The notes under the pieces are model-generated. The model had not been told where the DNA came from. It ran no database searches and saw nothing but the letters and a program-made list of their open reading frames with translations. From Pseudomonas sp. NC02 (GTDB lineage Bacteria; Pseudomonadota; Gammaproteobacteria; Pseudomonadales; Pseudomonadaceae): a DNA stretch of 64,000 bases. This document shows, in pieces, positions 51,466 to 60,867 of the stretch. A program made the position numbers and the translations under genes. The stretch's first letter is position 1. Every line of letters starts with the position of its first letter. The stretch is from the NCBI RefSeq assembly GCF_002874965.1, contig NZ_CP025624.1:434001-498000 (forward strand), read 5' to 3'.

Positions 51466-51658
51466 GGGGGTGCGCGCTTTTGTCGCAGATCGGGGCGGGC
51501 CGACGGGATTCAGGAACCAGATGCCATAAATGCAGTCACTAAGGCTCGAAAGCGTGGCCTGCCCTGTAAAATCAAGGCCCCGCGCCAGGGATAACCCTGG
51601 CATCCGAGGTGAATTTTCTTTATCGTCACCGCCCTTTGAAAAAGCCCGAGAAATCAAA

Positions 51659-51889
51659 ATGTTAGAAGCATCCCTCAGCCAATTGGAACAACTGGTCAGC
51701 GACCTGGTACAGCAGAACCAGGATCTACTGGGCACCAACGAATCCCTCAAGGCCGAACTGGCTCGCGCCAAGGATGAAAACGACAGCTTGCAGCTGAACC
51801 TGATGGAACAGGAAGAAAAGCAGGGCGCCACCGCTGCCCGTATCCAGGCGTTGGTTGAGCGTGTGAGCGCAGGTCCTGTCGGCGCATGA
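51659..51889 (+). CDS. Small coiled-coil protein of the TIGR02449/ZapB-like family
   Basis: A 76-residue protein from ATG 51659 that is almost entirely a heptad-rich coiled coil (LSQLEQLVSDLVQQNQDLLG; LKAELARAKDENDSLQLNLM). In pseudomonads such proteins are encoded just before zapA and are expected to act in division-ring bundling. It overlaps the zapA-like gene by ATGA. A longer in-frame start at 51530 is unlikely because the upstream codons look non-coding and Pro/Arg-rich. Confidence 0.75.
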   Translation: MLEASLSQLEQLVSDLVQQNQDLLGTNESLKAELARAKDENDSLQLNLMEQEEKQGATAARIQALVERVSAGPVGA

Positions 51890-52179
51890 ATGAAGGGATA
51901 AAGGTCGTTTCGATTCTCGGTGAGGATTACTCGATCAAGGCACCGGAGGGGGAAGACAACACCCTGATGAGCGCCGTGACGATGCTCAAGGCATCCCTGG
52001 CCACCACCAAGAAAAAGTACCCGACGCTGATCGGTGACAAGCTATTGGTGCTGGCGGCGCTGAACCTGTGCGCCGAGCAGATCGAAATGCAAAAGCACCA
52101 TCAGCAGGAACTCGACCGTTACCAAGAGCAAGTCAGCGCCACGGTCGAGGTGATTTCCAAGGCAATCGGAACGCCTTAG
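51886..52179 (+). CDS. zapA: ZapA-like cell division protein
   Basis: A 97-residue ZapA-family protein (KVVSILGEDYSIKAPEGED; ALNLCAEQIEMQ; C-terminal coiled coil). ZapA tetramers cross-link FtsZ filaments. In P. aeruginosa the principal zapA lies with ygfB, the 6S RNA gene and ygfA; none is adjacent here, so this may be a second copy or a relocated locus. It is convergent with the acyl-CoA dehydrogenase gene, overlapping its stop by four bases. Confidence 0.78.
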   Translation: MNEGIKVVSILGEDYSIKAPEGEDNTLMSAVTMLKASLATTKKKYPTLIGDKLLVLAALNLCAEQIEMQKHHQQELDRYQEQVSATVEVISKAIGTP

Positions 52180-53978
52180 AACCACTCATCCTGCATCCCC
52201 AGGCACGTGTCATCGCGTGCCTCGAGAATCGCCAGTTCATGATGGCAGCCCGGTATTTCCCACGTCAGGAAGTACCGAGCGGCCTGGAGCTTGCCCTTAT
52301 AGAAGGCGACATCGGCAGCATTGCCCCTGGCCAGCCCTTCCTCGGCGCGAATTGCCTGTTCCAGCCAGCGCCAGCCAATCACCGTATGCCCGAACACCTT
52401 CAGGTACAGCGCCGAATTCGCCAGGCTGCTGTTGACCTTGCCCTGGGCGAGATCCGTCAACAGGCCGAGGGTGACCTCTTGCAGGCGCGCCACCAGTTGT
52501 TCCAGCGGTTCCCGCAAGGCATTCAGCGACGGATACTCCTGTGCCCGTGCGCCGGTCTCGGCGATCAGGCGGATCAGTTGCTTCAAGCCCGCACCGCCGT
52601 TCTGCGCCAGCTTGCGCCCGAGCAAGTCCAGCGACTGAATGCCGTGGGTGCCTTCATGGATCGGGTTCAGACGGTTGTCGCGGTAGTACTGCTCCACTGG
52701 GTATTCGCGGGTATAGCCGTGGCCGCCGAGTATCTGGATCGCCAGTTCGTTGGCCTTCAGGCAAAACTCCGATGGCCAGGATTTGACGATCGGCGTCAGC
52801 AGGTCCAGCAGTTCGTGGGCCTGTTTGCGCGCAGCTTCGGTTTCCAGGGTGGTGGTGTCGTCGAACAGGCGCGCGGCGTACAAGCCAAGGTCGAAGGCGC
52901 CTTCCACGTAGGCTTTTTGGGTCAACAGCATGCGTTTGATATCGGCGTGCTGGATGATCGACACCGGCGCGGTGTTGGGATCCTTGCTGTCGGGCAAGCG
53001 GCCTTGGGGACGTTCACGGGCATATTCCAGGGAATACAGGTAGCCGGCGTAACCCAGCATCACCGCGCCCATGCCCACGCCGATCCGCGCTTCGTTCATC
53101 ATCTGGAACATGCAACTCAGGCCCTGATGCGGCTGGCCCACCAGGTAGCCGACGCACTCGCCGTTATCGCCGAAATTCAACGCGGTTGAGGTGGTGCCAC
53201 GCCAGCCCATCTTGTGAAACAGCCCGGCCAGCAGCACATCGTTGCGCTTGCCCAGGCTGCCGTCGTCGTTGACCAGGAACTTGGGCACGATAAACAGCGA
53301 AATGCCCTTCACCCCGGCAGGTGCGTCCGGCAGCTTGGCCAGCACCATGTGCACGATGTTCTCCGACAGCGGGTGATCGCCGCCGGAGATGAAGATCTTG
53401 TTGCCCTTGAGGCGATAGCTGCCGTCAGCCGCCGGCTCTGCGCGGGTACGAATATCCGACAGCGATGAGCCCGCATGGGGCTCGGTCAGCGCCATGGTGC
53501 CAAAGAAGCGGCCTTCGATCATCGGTTGCAGGAAGCGTTGTTTCTGCTCCTCGGTGCCGAAGCTCTCGATCAGGTTGGCGGCGCCCATGGTCAGGAACGG
53601 GTAGGACGTGGATGCGGCGTTGGCCGACTGGAAGTGGGCGAAACACGCCTGGGAGAGCAGGGTGGGCAGTTGCATGCCACCGGCTTCGAAGCTGCGGGCG
53701 GCGTTGAGAAAACCGGCTTCGAGGAAGGCCTCTACCGCCGGTTTCACCTCGGGAATCAGAATCGCCTGACCGTTTTCGTAGCGGGGCTCGTTCTCGTCGC
53801 CCTTGCGGTTATGCGGGGCGAAGAACTTCTCGGCAATGCTGCGGGCGGTGCCGATGGCGGCGTCGAAGGTTTCACGGTTGTGTTCGGCAAACCGCTCGCG
53901 CTGGGTCAGGCCCTCGGCATCGAGGACTTCGTACAGCTCGAAAGCCAGATTGCGGGAACTGAGCAGCGTCTCGGACAT
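52176..53978 (-). CDS. Acyl-CoA dehydrogenase with C-terminal extension
   Basis: A 600-residue FAD enzyme that oxidises an acyl-CoA to the trans-2-enoyl-CoA. Domain order: N-terminal helical (LTQRERFAEHNRETFD...), middle beta domain (MALTEPHAGSSLSDIRTRA; GDHPLSENIVHMVLAK), C-terminal helical domain with the catalytic Glu region NPIHEGTHGIQSLDLLGRK, then the extra C-terminal domain typical of the about 600-residue bacterial class. Chain-length specificity cannot be judged. Monocistronic; its start is followed upstream by a REPIN. Confidence 0.92.
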   Translation of the reverse strand: MSETLLSSRNLAFELYEVLDAEGLTQRERFAEHNRETFDAAIGTARSIAEKFFAPHNRKGDENEPRYENGQAILIPEVKPAVEAFLEAGFLNAARSFEAGGMQLPTLLSQACFAHFQSANAASTSYPFLTMGAANLIESFGTEEQKQRFLQPMIEGRFFGTMALTEPHAGSSLSDIRTRAEPAADGSYRLKGNKIFISGGDHPLSENIVHMVLAKLPDAPAGVKGISLFIVPKFLVNDDGSLGKRNDVLLAGLFHKMGWRGTTSTALNFGDNGECVGYLVGQPHQGLSCMFQMMNEARIGVGMGAVMLGYAGYLYSLEYARERPQGRLPDSKDPNTAPVSIIQHADIKRMLLTQKAYVEGAFDLGLYAARLFDDTTTLETEAARKQAHELLDLLTPIVKSWPSEFCLKANELAIQILGGHGYTREYPVEQYYRDNRLNPIHEGTHGIQSLDLLGRKLAQNGGAGLKQLIRLIAETGARAQEYPSLNALREPLEQLVARLQEVTLGLLTDLAQGKVNSSLANSALYLKVFGHTVIGWRWLEQAIRAEEGLARGNAADVAFYKGKLQAARYFLTWEIPGCHHELAILEARDDTCLGMQDEWF

Positions 53979-54098
53979 GGCGGCTTACCTGTGTGGGAAT
54001 GGGCCTGAGTCTAAGTGCGCAAATAGAGGCTGGATAGCAAGATTGATCTGGGTGATGGAGGGGCAAAACAACAGCGGTGAGTTGCAAACACGGTCAGT

Positions 54099-54186
54099 GT
54101 GGGAGCGGGCTTGCTCGCGAATGCGGTGGATCAGTCAGTACATCTGGCGACTGACACTGCGCATTCGCGAGCAAGCCCGCTCCCAC
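54099..54186. repeat. REPIN, main family
   Basis: Arms GTGGGAGCGGGCTTGCTCGC and their complement, with GAATGCGGTG inner parts, lie between the start of the acyl-CoA dehydrogenase gene and the putA stop. No separate putA terminator is seen, so this element may mark the transcript end. Confidence 0.92.
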
Positions 54187-54207
54187 ATTTTGACCGCGTT
54201 CCGTCAG

Positions 54208-57200
54208 TTAGCCGATGGTCATCAGGCTGGCGTTACCACCCGCAGCAGCAGTGTTGACGCTCAGCGCCCGCTCGATCACCAGGCGCTCCAGGGCAATCCC
54301 GGTTTCGCCCGAAGACAAACCGTGAACCCCGACAATCGCCCTGCCACGCTTGGCCACTTGCTGGCAAACCCCGCGCAGTTGGTCGGAATCGCCGTGATGC
54401 AGCACGGCATCAAACACGGTTTCATCCTTGGTCCAGTCAGCCACCCGCGTGATCTTCGCCTGAATATCCTTCGGCAAGCGTGCGAACACGGCCTTGGTCA
54501 ATTCAGTTTCCGGCCATACCGCCGAGCCGCCGACTGCCAGCACGGCCGCCAGTTGCGTCAGCAGGTCGCCTTCCACTTCCGCCAGGCACAACACGTGCTC
54601 GCGGGGCAGGATGGCATAGCTGTTGCGCTCGCCGGTCGGGCCGGCCAGTTGGCGGGTGATACCGCTTTGGGATTGCGCGGCGAACTGCACGCACAGGGCG
54701 CTCAAGTCGCTGAGCTTGCTGCTGTCGGCCCAGGCTTTCAGGGCGGTCAGCGGCTTGCTCATGGCATCCCGCAGGCGAACATCCGGTGCGGCCAGTGCAT
54801 CACCACGGACGAAGGATTGCTCGATGGCGTCCGTAGGACGGGTCGACAGCAAACGGTACAGATACAGCGGGCCGCCAGCTTTCGGGCCAGTGCCCGACAA
54901 GCCTTCGCCACCGAACGGCTGCACACCGACCACGGCGCCCACGATGTTGCGGTTAACGTAGACGTTACCGGCATGGACGTTGTCGATCACCTTGGCGATG
55001 GTCTCGTCGATGCGGGTGTGCACGCCCAGGGTCAGGCCATAGCCGGAGGCATTGATCTGGCCGATAAGCTGGTCGATCTCTTTGCGCTTGTAGCGCACCA
55101 CGTGCAGCACCGGGCCGAAGATCTCCCGTTGCAGTTCGTCGAAGCTTTCCAGTTCGATCAGGGTTGGCATCACGAAGGTGCCGCGCTTGATCTCTTCGCT
55201 ATCGGCAATCGCGACCTGGTAAACGTTGCGGCCTTTGTCGCGCATGGCCTGGATATGTTTCTCGATGCCAGCCTTGGCTTCGGCGTCGATCACCGGGCCG
55301 ATATCCACCGACAGGCGCTCCGGGTTGCCGAGGCGGCATTCAGCCATGGCACCTTTAAGCATTTCGATGACGCGGTCAGCGGAATCTTCCTGCAAGCACA
55401 GTACGCGCAGGGCCGAGCAACGTTGACCGGCACTGTCGAAGGCCGACGACACTACGTCGATCACCACTTGTTCGGTGAGTGCCGAGGAGTCGACGATCAT
55501 TGCGTTCTGGCCACCGGTTTCGGCGATCAGCGGAATCGGACGACCCTGTGCATCCAGACGGCCGGCGACACTGCGTTGCAGCAAGCGCGCAACCTCGGTG
55601 GAACCGGTGAACATCACGCCCTTGACGCGATCATCACCCACCAGGCGCGCACCGACGGTTTCGCCCTGGCCCGGCAGCAGTTGCAGCACGCCTTCCGGAA
55701 TCCCGGCTTCCAGCAGCAGGCGCACGGCTTGTGCGGCCACCAGCGGTGTTTGCTCGGCAGGCTTGGCCAGTACCGGGTTGCCGGCGGCCAGTGCAGCGGC
55801 GACCTGGCCACTGAAGATCGCCAGCGGGAAGTTCCACGGGCTGATGCACACCACCGGGCCCAGCGGGCGGTGAGCGTCGTTGGTGAAATCGTTGCGAGCC
55901 TGCACCGCGTAGTAACGCAGGAAGTCCACGGCTTCACGCACTTCGGCGATGGCGTTGGCGAAGGTCTTGCCGGCTTCGCGGGCCAGCAGGCCCATCAGCG
56001 GCTGGATCTCGCCTTCCATCAGGTCGGCGGCACGTTCCAGGATCGCGGCGCGTTCGGCGGGCGGGGTGGCCTGCCAGATTGGCGCAGCGTTCAGGGCGCA
56101 CTGGATGGCGTTGTCGACGTCTTCGACAGTTGCTTCCTGTACGTGGCCGACGACGTCACGCAGATCCGACGGGTTCAACACCGGTGCAGCCGCTTCATTG
56201 CTGGAAGCGCAACCGAGCATCGGCGCGGCTTTCCAGTTGTTATGCGCGGTAGCCAGCAAGGCGCAGGACAGCGACGCCAGGCGGTGTTCGTTGGCCAGGT
56301 CGATACCGGCGGAGTTGGCGCGCTCGGCACCATACAGGTCACGCGGCAGCGGGATACGCGGGTGCGGCAGGCCGAAGCCGCCTTCCAGCGTCGCCATCTG
56401 CTCGATGCTGGCCACTGGATCGGCCACCAGCTCCTGGATCGAGATGGATTGGTCGGCAATACGGTTGACGAATGAGGTGTTGGCGCCGTTTTCCAGCAGG
56501 CGACGCACCAGGTAAGCCAGCAGTGTTTCGTGGGTGCCGACGGGTGCGTACACGCGGCACGGACGGTTCAGCTTGCCTTCGGAGACCTTGCCTACAACCT
56601 GCTCGTACAGCGGTTCGCCCATGCCGTGCAGGCATTGGAACTCGTACTGGCCGGGGTAATAGTTCTGGCCGGCGATGTGGTAGATCGCCGACAGGGTGTG
56701 GGCGTTATGGGTAGCGAACTGCGGGTAGATAACTTCCGGTACCGAAAGCAGTTTGCGTGCACAGGCAATGTAGGAAACGTCGGTGTACACCTTGCGGGTG
56801 TACACCGGATAGCCTTCCAGGCCTTCGACCTGGGCGCGCTTGATTTCGCTGTCCCAGTACGCGCCTTTTACCAGGCGGATCATCAGGCGGTGGCGGCTGC
56901 GGCGTGCCAGGTCGATCACGTAGTCGATCACATACGGGCACCGCTTCTGGTAAGCCTGGATCACGAAACCGATGCCGTTCCAGCCGGTCAGTTGCGGCTC
57001 GAAGCACAGGCGTTCCAGCAGGTCGAGGGACAGCTCCAGGCGATCGGCTTCTTCGGCGTCGATGTTCAGGCCGATGTCGTACTGCTTGGCCAGCAGGGTC
57101 AGCGACAGCAGGCGCGGGTACAACTCGTCCATCACGCGCTCGTACTGCGCACGGCTGTAACGCGGGTGCAGGGCCGAGAGCTTGATGGAAATGCCCGGGC

Positions 57201-58161
57201 CTTCATAAATCCCACGACCGTGGGACGCCTTGCCGATCGAGTGGATGGCTTGTTCGTACGAGGCCAGGTACTTCTGGGCGTCGTGTTCGGTGAGTGCGGC
57301 TTCACCGAGCATGTCGTAGGAATAGCGGAAGCCCTTGGCTTCGAACTTGCTCGCATTGGCCAGGGCTTCGGCGATGGTTTCGCCGGTGACGAACTGCTCG
57401 CCCATCAGGCGCATGGCCATGTCGACGCCCTTGCGGATCATCGGCTCGCCGCTCTTGCCGATGATGCGGCTCAGGGATGAGGTCAGGCCGGCTTCGTTGT
57501 GGGTGGCGACCAGTTTGCCGGTCAGCAACAGGCCCCAGGTGGCGGCGTTGACGAACAGCGACGGGCTGTTGCCCAGGTGCGGGTGCCAGTTGCCGGTGCT
57601 GATCTTGTCGCGGATCAGTGCGTCGCGGGTGCCCTTGTCGGGGATGCGCAGCAGCGCTTCGGCGAGGCACATCAGCGCTACGCCTTCCTGGGACGACAGG
57701 GAAAATTCTTGCAGCAGGCCCTGGACGATGCCTGCACGGCCGCCGGCGCTTTTCTGATTGCGCAGTTTCTCGGCGATCGAAGAGGCGAGCTTGTTGGTGG
57801 CCTCGGCCATTGCCGCGGGCAAGCGAGCCTGCTCGATCAGCATCGGCACCACTTCCGGCTCCGGGCGACGGTAGGCGGCGGTGATCGAGGCGCGCAGTAC
57901 GGATTGCGGCAGGATGCTTTCGGCAAATTCCAGGAAGCACTGGTGGGCGTGGTCGGTCTGGACCTCGCCGGCTTCTTCCGCGTCCTTGCTGCCCAGGCCG
58001 TTGAGCTCGGCCAGGGTTGCACCACCCTCGAGTTTCTCCAGGTAATTGAAAATCGCCTGCTTGATCAGCCAGTGCGGCGTGCGATCAATGGAGGTCGCGG
58101 CCGCCTTCAGGCGCTCGCGGGTCGGGTCGTCAAGTTTGACCCCAAGGGTGGTCGTAGCCAT
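54208..58161 (-). CDS. putA: Trifunctional proline utilisation protein PutA
   Basis: A 1317-residue protein starting MATTTLGVKLDDPTRERLK. Residues 1 to about 47 form a ribbon-helix-helix DNA-binding domain. Proline dehydrogenase follows (FAD barrel: YEGPGISIKLSALHPRY; IRLVKGAYWDSEIKRAQ; YPVYTRKVYTD). Then comes the glutamate-semialdehyde dehydrogenase with LIAETGGQNAMIVD and the catalytic Cys in SAGQRCSALRVL. Proline is oxidised to glutamate with substrate channelling. Without proline PutA represses putA and putP; five GTTGCA boxes in the divergent gap support this. The start is ATG 58159-58161 after GAGGAT. Confidence 0.97.
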   Translation of the reverse strand: MATTTLGVKLDDPTRERLKAAATSIDRTPHWLIKQAIFNYLEKLEGGATLAELNGLGSKDAEEAGEVQTDHAHQCFLEFAESILPQSVLRASITAAYRRPEPEVVPMLIEQARLPAAMAEATNKLASSIAEKLRNQKSAGGRAGIVQGLLQEFSLSSQEGVALMCLAEALLRIPDKGTRDALIRDKISTGNWHPHLGNSPSLFVNAATWGLLLTGKLVATHNEAGLTSSLSRIIGKSGEPMIRKGVDMAMRLMGEQFVTGETIAEALANASKFEAKGFRYSYDMLGEAALTEHDAQKYLASYEQAIHSIGKASHGRGIYEGPGISIKLSALHPRYSRAQYERVMDELYPRLLSLTLLAKQYDIGLNIDAEEADRLELSLDLLERLCFEPQLTGWNGIGFVIQAYQKRCPYVIDYVIDLARRSRHRLMIRLVKGAYWDSEIKRAQVEGLEGYPVYTRKVYTDVSYIACARKLLSVPEVIYPQFATHNAHTLSAIYHIAGQNYYPGQYEFQCLHGMGEPLYEQVVGKVSEGKLNRPCRVYAPVGTHETLLAYLVRRLLENGANTSFVNRIADQSISIQELVADPVASIEQMATLEGGFGLPHPRIPLPRDLYGAERANSAGIDLANEHRLASLSCALLATAHNNWKAAPMLGCASSNEAAAPVLNPSDLRDVVGHVQEATVEDVDNAIQCALNAAPIWQATPPAERAAILERAADLMEGEIQPLMGLLAREAGKTFANAIAEVREAVDFLRYYAVQARNDFTNDAHRPLGPVVCISPWNFPLAIFSGQVAAALAAGNPVLAKPAEQTPLVAAQAVRLLLEAGIPEGVLQLLPGQGETVGARLVGDDRVKGVMFTGSTEVARLLQRSVAGRLDAQGRPIPLIAETGGQNAMIVDSSALTEQVVIDVVSSAFDSAGQRCSALRVLCLQEDSADRVIEMLKGAMAECRLGNPERLSVDIGPVIDAEAKAGIEKHIQAMRDKGRNVYQVAIADSEEIKRGTFVMPTLIELESFDELQREIFGPVLHVVRYKRKEIDQLIGQINASGYGLTLGVHTRIDETIAKVIDNVHAGNVYVNRNIVGAVVGVQPFGGEGLSGTGPKAGGPLYLYRLLSTRPTDAIEQSFVRGDALAAPDVRLRDAMSKPLTALKAWADSSKLSDLSALCVQFAAQSQSGITRQLAGPTGERNSYAILPREHVLCLAEVEGDLLTQLAAVLAVGGSAVWPETELTKAVFARLPKDIQAKITRVADWTKDETVFDAVLHHGDSDQLRGVCQQVAKRGRAIVGVHGLSSGETGIALERLVIERALSVNTAAAGGNASLMTIG

Positions 58162-58209
58162 CTTTTTATCCTCATGGGTGCCACTACTGCGTGGCATCAG
58201 CTGGCGGCA

Positions 58210-58238
58210 AGATTAGCTTTGCGCCGAGAGAGGTGCAA
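58210..58238 (-). promoter_or_regulatory. putA promoter overlapping a PutA box
   Basis: On the minus strand TTGCAC (58233-58238) and TAATCT (58210-58215) are 17 bases apart. The -35 lies within a GTTGCA box, so bound PutA would block RNA polymerase. The leader is about 45 bases. Confidence 0.65.
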
Positions 58239-58471
58239 CCGGGTGCAACCCTTTTTATCCATGAAATTTTTGATGCTGATCGGGAAAAATTATCGCCGCA
58301 GCCGAATCGGCTGCGCCTTGGTGCATTTGCTTCTGACTTTGGCTGCTCTTGCTCCGAAAAGGAGCAAAAACACGGTGTTTTTCGCAAAATACATCAAGGT
58401 GCAACTTATTCTCAAGAAACTGGTTGCACCTTATTTGCTTTGTTGAATAGCATTCGCGCCCAAGGTGCAAC
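58234..58471. promoter_or_regulatory. PutA operator array in the putA-putP gap
   Basis: Five copies of GTTGCA or its complement TGCAAC occur at 58234-58239, 58244-58249, 58400-58405, 58423-58428 and 58466-58471; GTTGCA is the known E. coli PutA operator core. Two boxes are close to putA, three closer to putP, as expected for looping repression. Between the groups lie the dyad CGCAGCCGA-A-TCGGCTGCG (58297-58315) and the hairpin TTGCTCC-GAAAA-GGAGCAA (58349-58367). The remaining part of the 458-base gap has no gene. Confidence 0.75.
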
Positions 58472-58619
58472 CTCTTACTGACGGTTCATCGGCTGATGGC
58501 TTTCCTGGGGAAACGTCAGTCATAAATGCGCGGCGCCAGGCTTCGTCTATCCACTAGCAAAGTGGATGGCCGTCCGGACAGACCGCCGCTACATAAAAAC
58601 AAAGCCAGGGCGTAACTCA

Positions 58620-60104
58620 ATGAGCGTAAGTAATCCTACCCTGATCACATTTGTGATCTATATCGCTGCCATGGTGCTGATCGGCTTTATGGCCTATCGC
58701 TCCACCAACAACCTTTCCGACTACATCCTCGGCGGTCGCAGCCTCGGCAGCGTGGTTACCGCGCTTTCGGCCGGTGCCTCGGACATGAGCGGCTGGTTGC
58801 TGATGGGCTTGCCCGGCGCGATCTACATGTCTGGCCTGTCGGAAAGCTGGATCGCCATCGGCCTGATCGTCGGTGCCTACCTGAACTGGCTGTTTGTAGC
58901 CGGCCGCCTGCGGGTGCAGACCGAGCACAACGGCGACGCCCTGACCCTGCCGGATTACTTCTCCAGCCGTTTCGAAGATAAAAGCGGCCTGCTGCGAATC
59001 ATCTCTGCGGTGGTGATCCTGGTGTTCTTCACCATCTACTGTGCTTCCGGCATCGTGGCTGGCGCCCGTCTGTTTGAAAGCACCTTCGGCATGTCCTACG
59101 AGACCGCGCTGTGGGCCGGTGCTGCCGCAACCATTGCCTACACCTTCGTCGGTGGTTTCCTGGCGGTGAGCTGGACTGACACAGTGCAAGCCACGCTGAT
59201 GATCTTCGCCTTGTTGTTGACCCCGATCATCGTGCTGCTGGCCACCGGTGGCGTCGACACCACCTTCCTGGCGATCGAAGCGCAGAACCCTGACAACTTC
59301 AACATGCTGAAAAACACCACCTTCATCGGCATCATTTCGCTGATGGGCTGGGGCCTGGGTTACTTCGGCCAGCCGCACATCCTCGCGCGTTTCATGGCGG
59401 CGGATTCGGTGAAATCTATTGCCAACGCACGTCGCATCTCCATGACCTGGATGATCCTGTGCCTGGGCGGCACCGTGGCGGTGGGCTTCTTCGGTATCGC
59501 CTACTTCTCGGCGCACCCGGAAGTCGCCGGTCCCGTGACCGAGAACCACGAGCGTGTGTTCATCGAGCTGGCCAAGCTGCTCTTCAACCCATGGATTGCC
59601 GGTGTGCTGCTGTCGGCCATCCTGGCGGCGGTAATGAGCACCCTGAGCTGCCAGTTGCTGGTGTGCTCCAGTGCCCTCACCGAAGACTTCTACAAAACCT
59701 TCCTGCGTAAAAACGCCTCCCAGGTCGAGCTGGTATGGGTCGGTCGCGCCATGGTGCTGTTGGTGGCGCTGATTGCCATCGCCATGGCCGCCAACCCGGA
59801 AAACCGCGTACTGGGCCTGGTGAGCTACGCCTGGGCCGGTTTCGGTGCTGCGTTCGGTCCTGTGGTACTGATCTCCGTACTGTGGAAAGGCATGACGCGT
59901 AATGGCGCATTGGCCGGCATCCTGGTGGGTGCGATCACCGTGATCGTGTGGAAGCACTTCAGCCTGTTTGGCCTGTACGAAATCATCCCGGGCTTCATCT
60001 TCGCCAGCCTGGCGATCTACTTAGTGAGCAAGCTGGGCGCTCCGACGGCTGGCATGCTTCAGCGGTTTGACGCAGCCGAGGCGGATTACAACCTCAACAA
60101 GTAA
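58620..60104 (+). CDS. putP: Sodium/proline symporter PutP
   Basis: A 494-residue sodium:solute symporter (SSS family, 13 helices) bringing proline in for PutA. Starts MSVSNPTLITFVIYI (ATG 58620). Conserved parts: SDYILGGRSLGSVVTALSAGASDMSGWLLMGLPG with the Na+-site residues, GLGYFGQPHILARFMA and VMSTLSCQLLVCSSALTEDF. Divergent from putA with shared operators; ended by a strong terminator. Confidence 0.96.
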   Translation: MSVSNPTLITFVIYIAAMVLIGFMAYRSTNNLSDYILGGRSLGSVVTALSAGASDMSGWLLMGLPGAIYMSGLSESWIAIGLIVGAYLNWLFVAGRLRVQTEHNGDALTLPDYFSSRFEDKSGLLRIISAVVILVFFTIYCASGIVAGARLFESTFGMSYETALWAGAAATIAYTFVGGFLAVSWTDTVQATLMIFALLLTPIIVLLATGGVDTTFLAIEAQNPDNFNMLKNTTFIGIISLMGWGLGYFGQPHILARFMAADSVKSIANARRISMTWMILCLGGTVAVGFFGIAYFSAHPEVAGPVTENHERVFIELAKLLFNPWIAGVLLSAILAAVMSTLSCQLLVCSSALTEDFYKTFLRKNASQVELVWVGRAMVLLVALIAIAMAANPENRVLGLVSYAWAGFGAAFGPVVLISVLWKGMTRNGALAGILVGAITVIVWKHFSLFGLYEIIPGFIFASLAIYLVSKLGAPTAGMLQRFDAAEADYNLNK

Positions 60105-60134
60105 TCGGCGGGGGCTTGAATGCCCGCTGAAGTG

Positions 60135-60173
60135 AAAACGGCCCGCATCTTTTGGATGACGGGCCGTTTTTTT
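60135..60173 (+). terminator. Intrinsic terminator of putP
   Basis: AAAACGGCCCG pairs with CGGGCCGTTTT, with an inner CATC/GATG stem and TTTTG loop, followed by a T-run, 30 bases after the putP stop. One unpaired A is present on the 3' side. Confidence 0.9.
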
Positions 60174-60304
60174 GCCTTCCAGATCTCGCAGTGTTGTTTT
60201 CACAGATTCAGATGATCACTGAAGTAAACGGCCAATTTAAGGGCTCGCCTGGTGGCTGTGAGCGTTGAATGTGAGGCGGTTTTTATACTTTGGGAAAAGG
60301 GCTA

Positions 60305-60336
60305 CAAACTACCGTCAGCTATCTGACAGTAGTTTG
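60305..60336. repeat. Unexplained 14-base inverted repeat
   Basis: CAAACTACCGTCAG (60305-60318) and CTGACAGTAGTTTG (60323-60336) pair at 13 of 14 positions around a CTAT loop. It is 37 bases past the end of the DUF2165 gene. No T-run follows on either strand, so it is not a clear terminator; it could be an operator or a mobile-element relic. The other parts of the 268-base putP-DUF2165 gap hold only the putP terminator. Confidence 0.6.
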
Positions 60337-60372
60337 CGAAAGGGCATCCACCGATTTTGAATTCGTGGTTTT

Positions 60373-60867
60373 TCAGTCGTGGTCAGTGTCCGGCTGGTTG
60401 AGAAAAATCAGCACACCCAGGATCGCCATATAGAACTTGAACGCCGCTTCCTGGCCGTTCCACTGATGGGATTGCCACATCAGGAACCACTCGCCGCCGA
60501 TCACCATAAAGCCGAAGAACCACACCACGAAACCCAGGGTCAGCCCGACGATTGCGCTTTTCTTGGCGCGATTGAAGTCGATACCTGTGGCACGACGAGC
60601 CCGCCACAAGGCCAGTGCTCCACGCGCCAGCAGCACGGCCGTCAGGGCTTCACCGGCGATGATCAGCCAATATGCACCGTGCCACAGCCATGGGGTGGTG
60701 ATGGCGCGATACATCGCGGCGTTGCCGGGGAAGGTGGTGTCCATGCTCAGCACATGTTTGACGAAGGCAAAGTTGGAGCCGTAGTCGGTGATGTTGCTGA
60801 AGGCCACGAGTGTGGCGAAGGCTGCCAGGGCAAGGGTCAGGACGATTTTTGCGTAGCGGGTGGCCAT
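60373..60867 (-). CDS. DUF2165-family small membrane protein
   Basis: A 164-residue inner-membrane protein with four hydrophobic segments (IVLTLALAAFATLVAF; WHGAYWLIIAGEALTAVLLARGALALW; AIVGLTLGFVVWFFGFMVIGG; FKFYMAILGVLIFL). Motifs such as NITDYGSNFAFVKHVLSMDTTFPGN match the DUF2165 family. Function is unknown. The start ATG 60865-60867 is followed upstream by about 190 bases with no clear gene, but see the remnant noted near 60974. Confidence 0.8.
   Translation of the reverse strand: MATRYAKIVLTLALAAFATLVAFSNITDYGSNFAFVKHVLSMDTTFPGNAAMYRAITTPWLWHGAYWLIIAGEALTAVLLARGALALWRARRATGIDFNRAKKSAIVGLTLGFVVWFFGFMVIGGEWFLMWQSHQWNGQEAAFKFYMAILGVLIFLNQPDTDHD

Noticed and set aside
53803..56475. Open frame of 890 codons opposite putA
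   Set aside because: Begins inside the acyl-CoA dehydrogenase gene, passes through a REPIN and follows putA codon phase; not a protein-like sequence.
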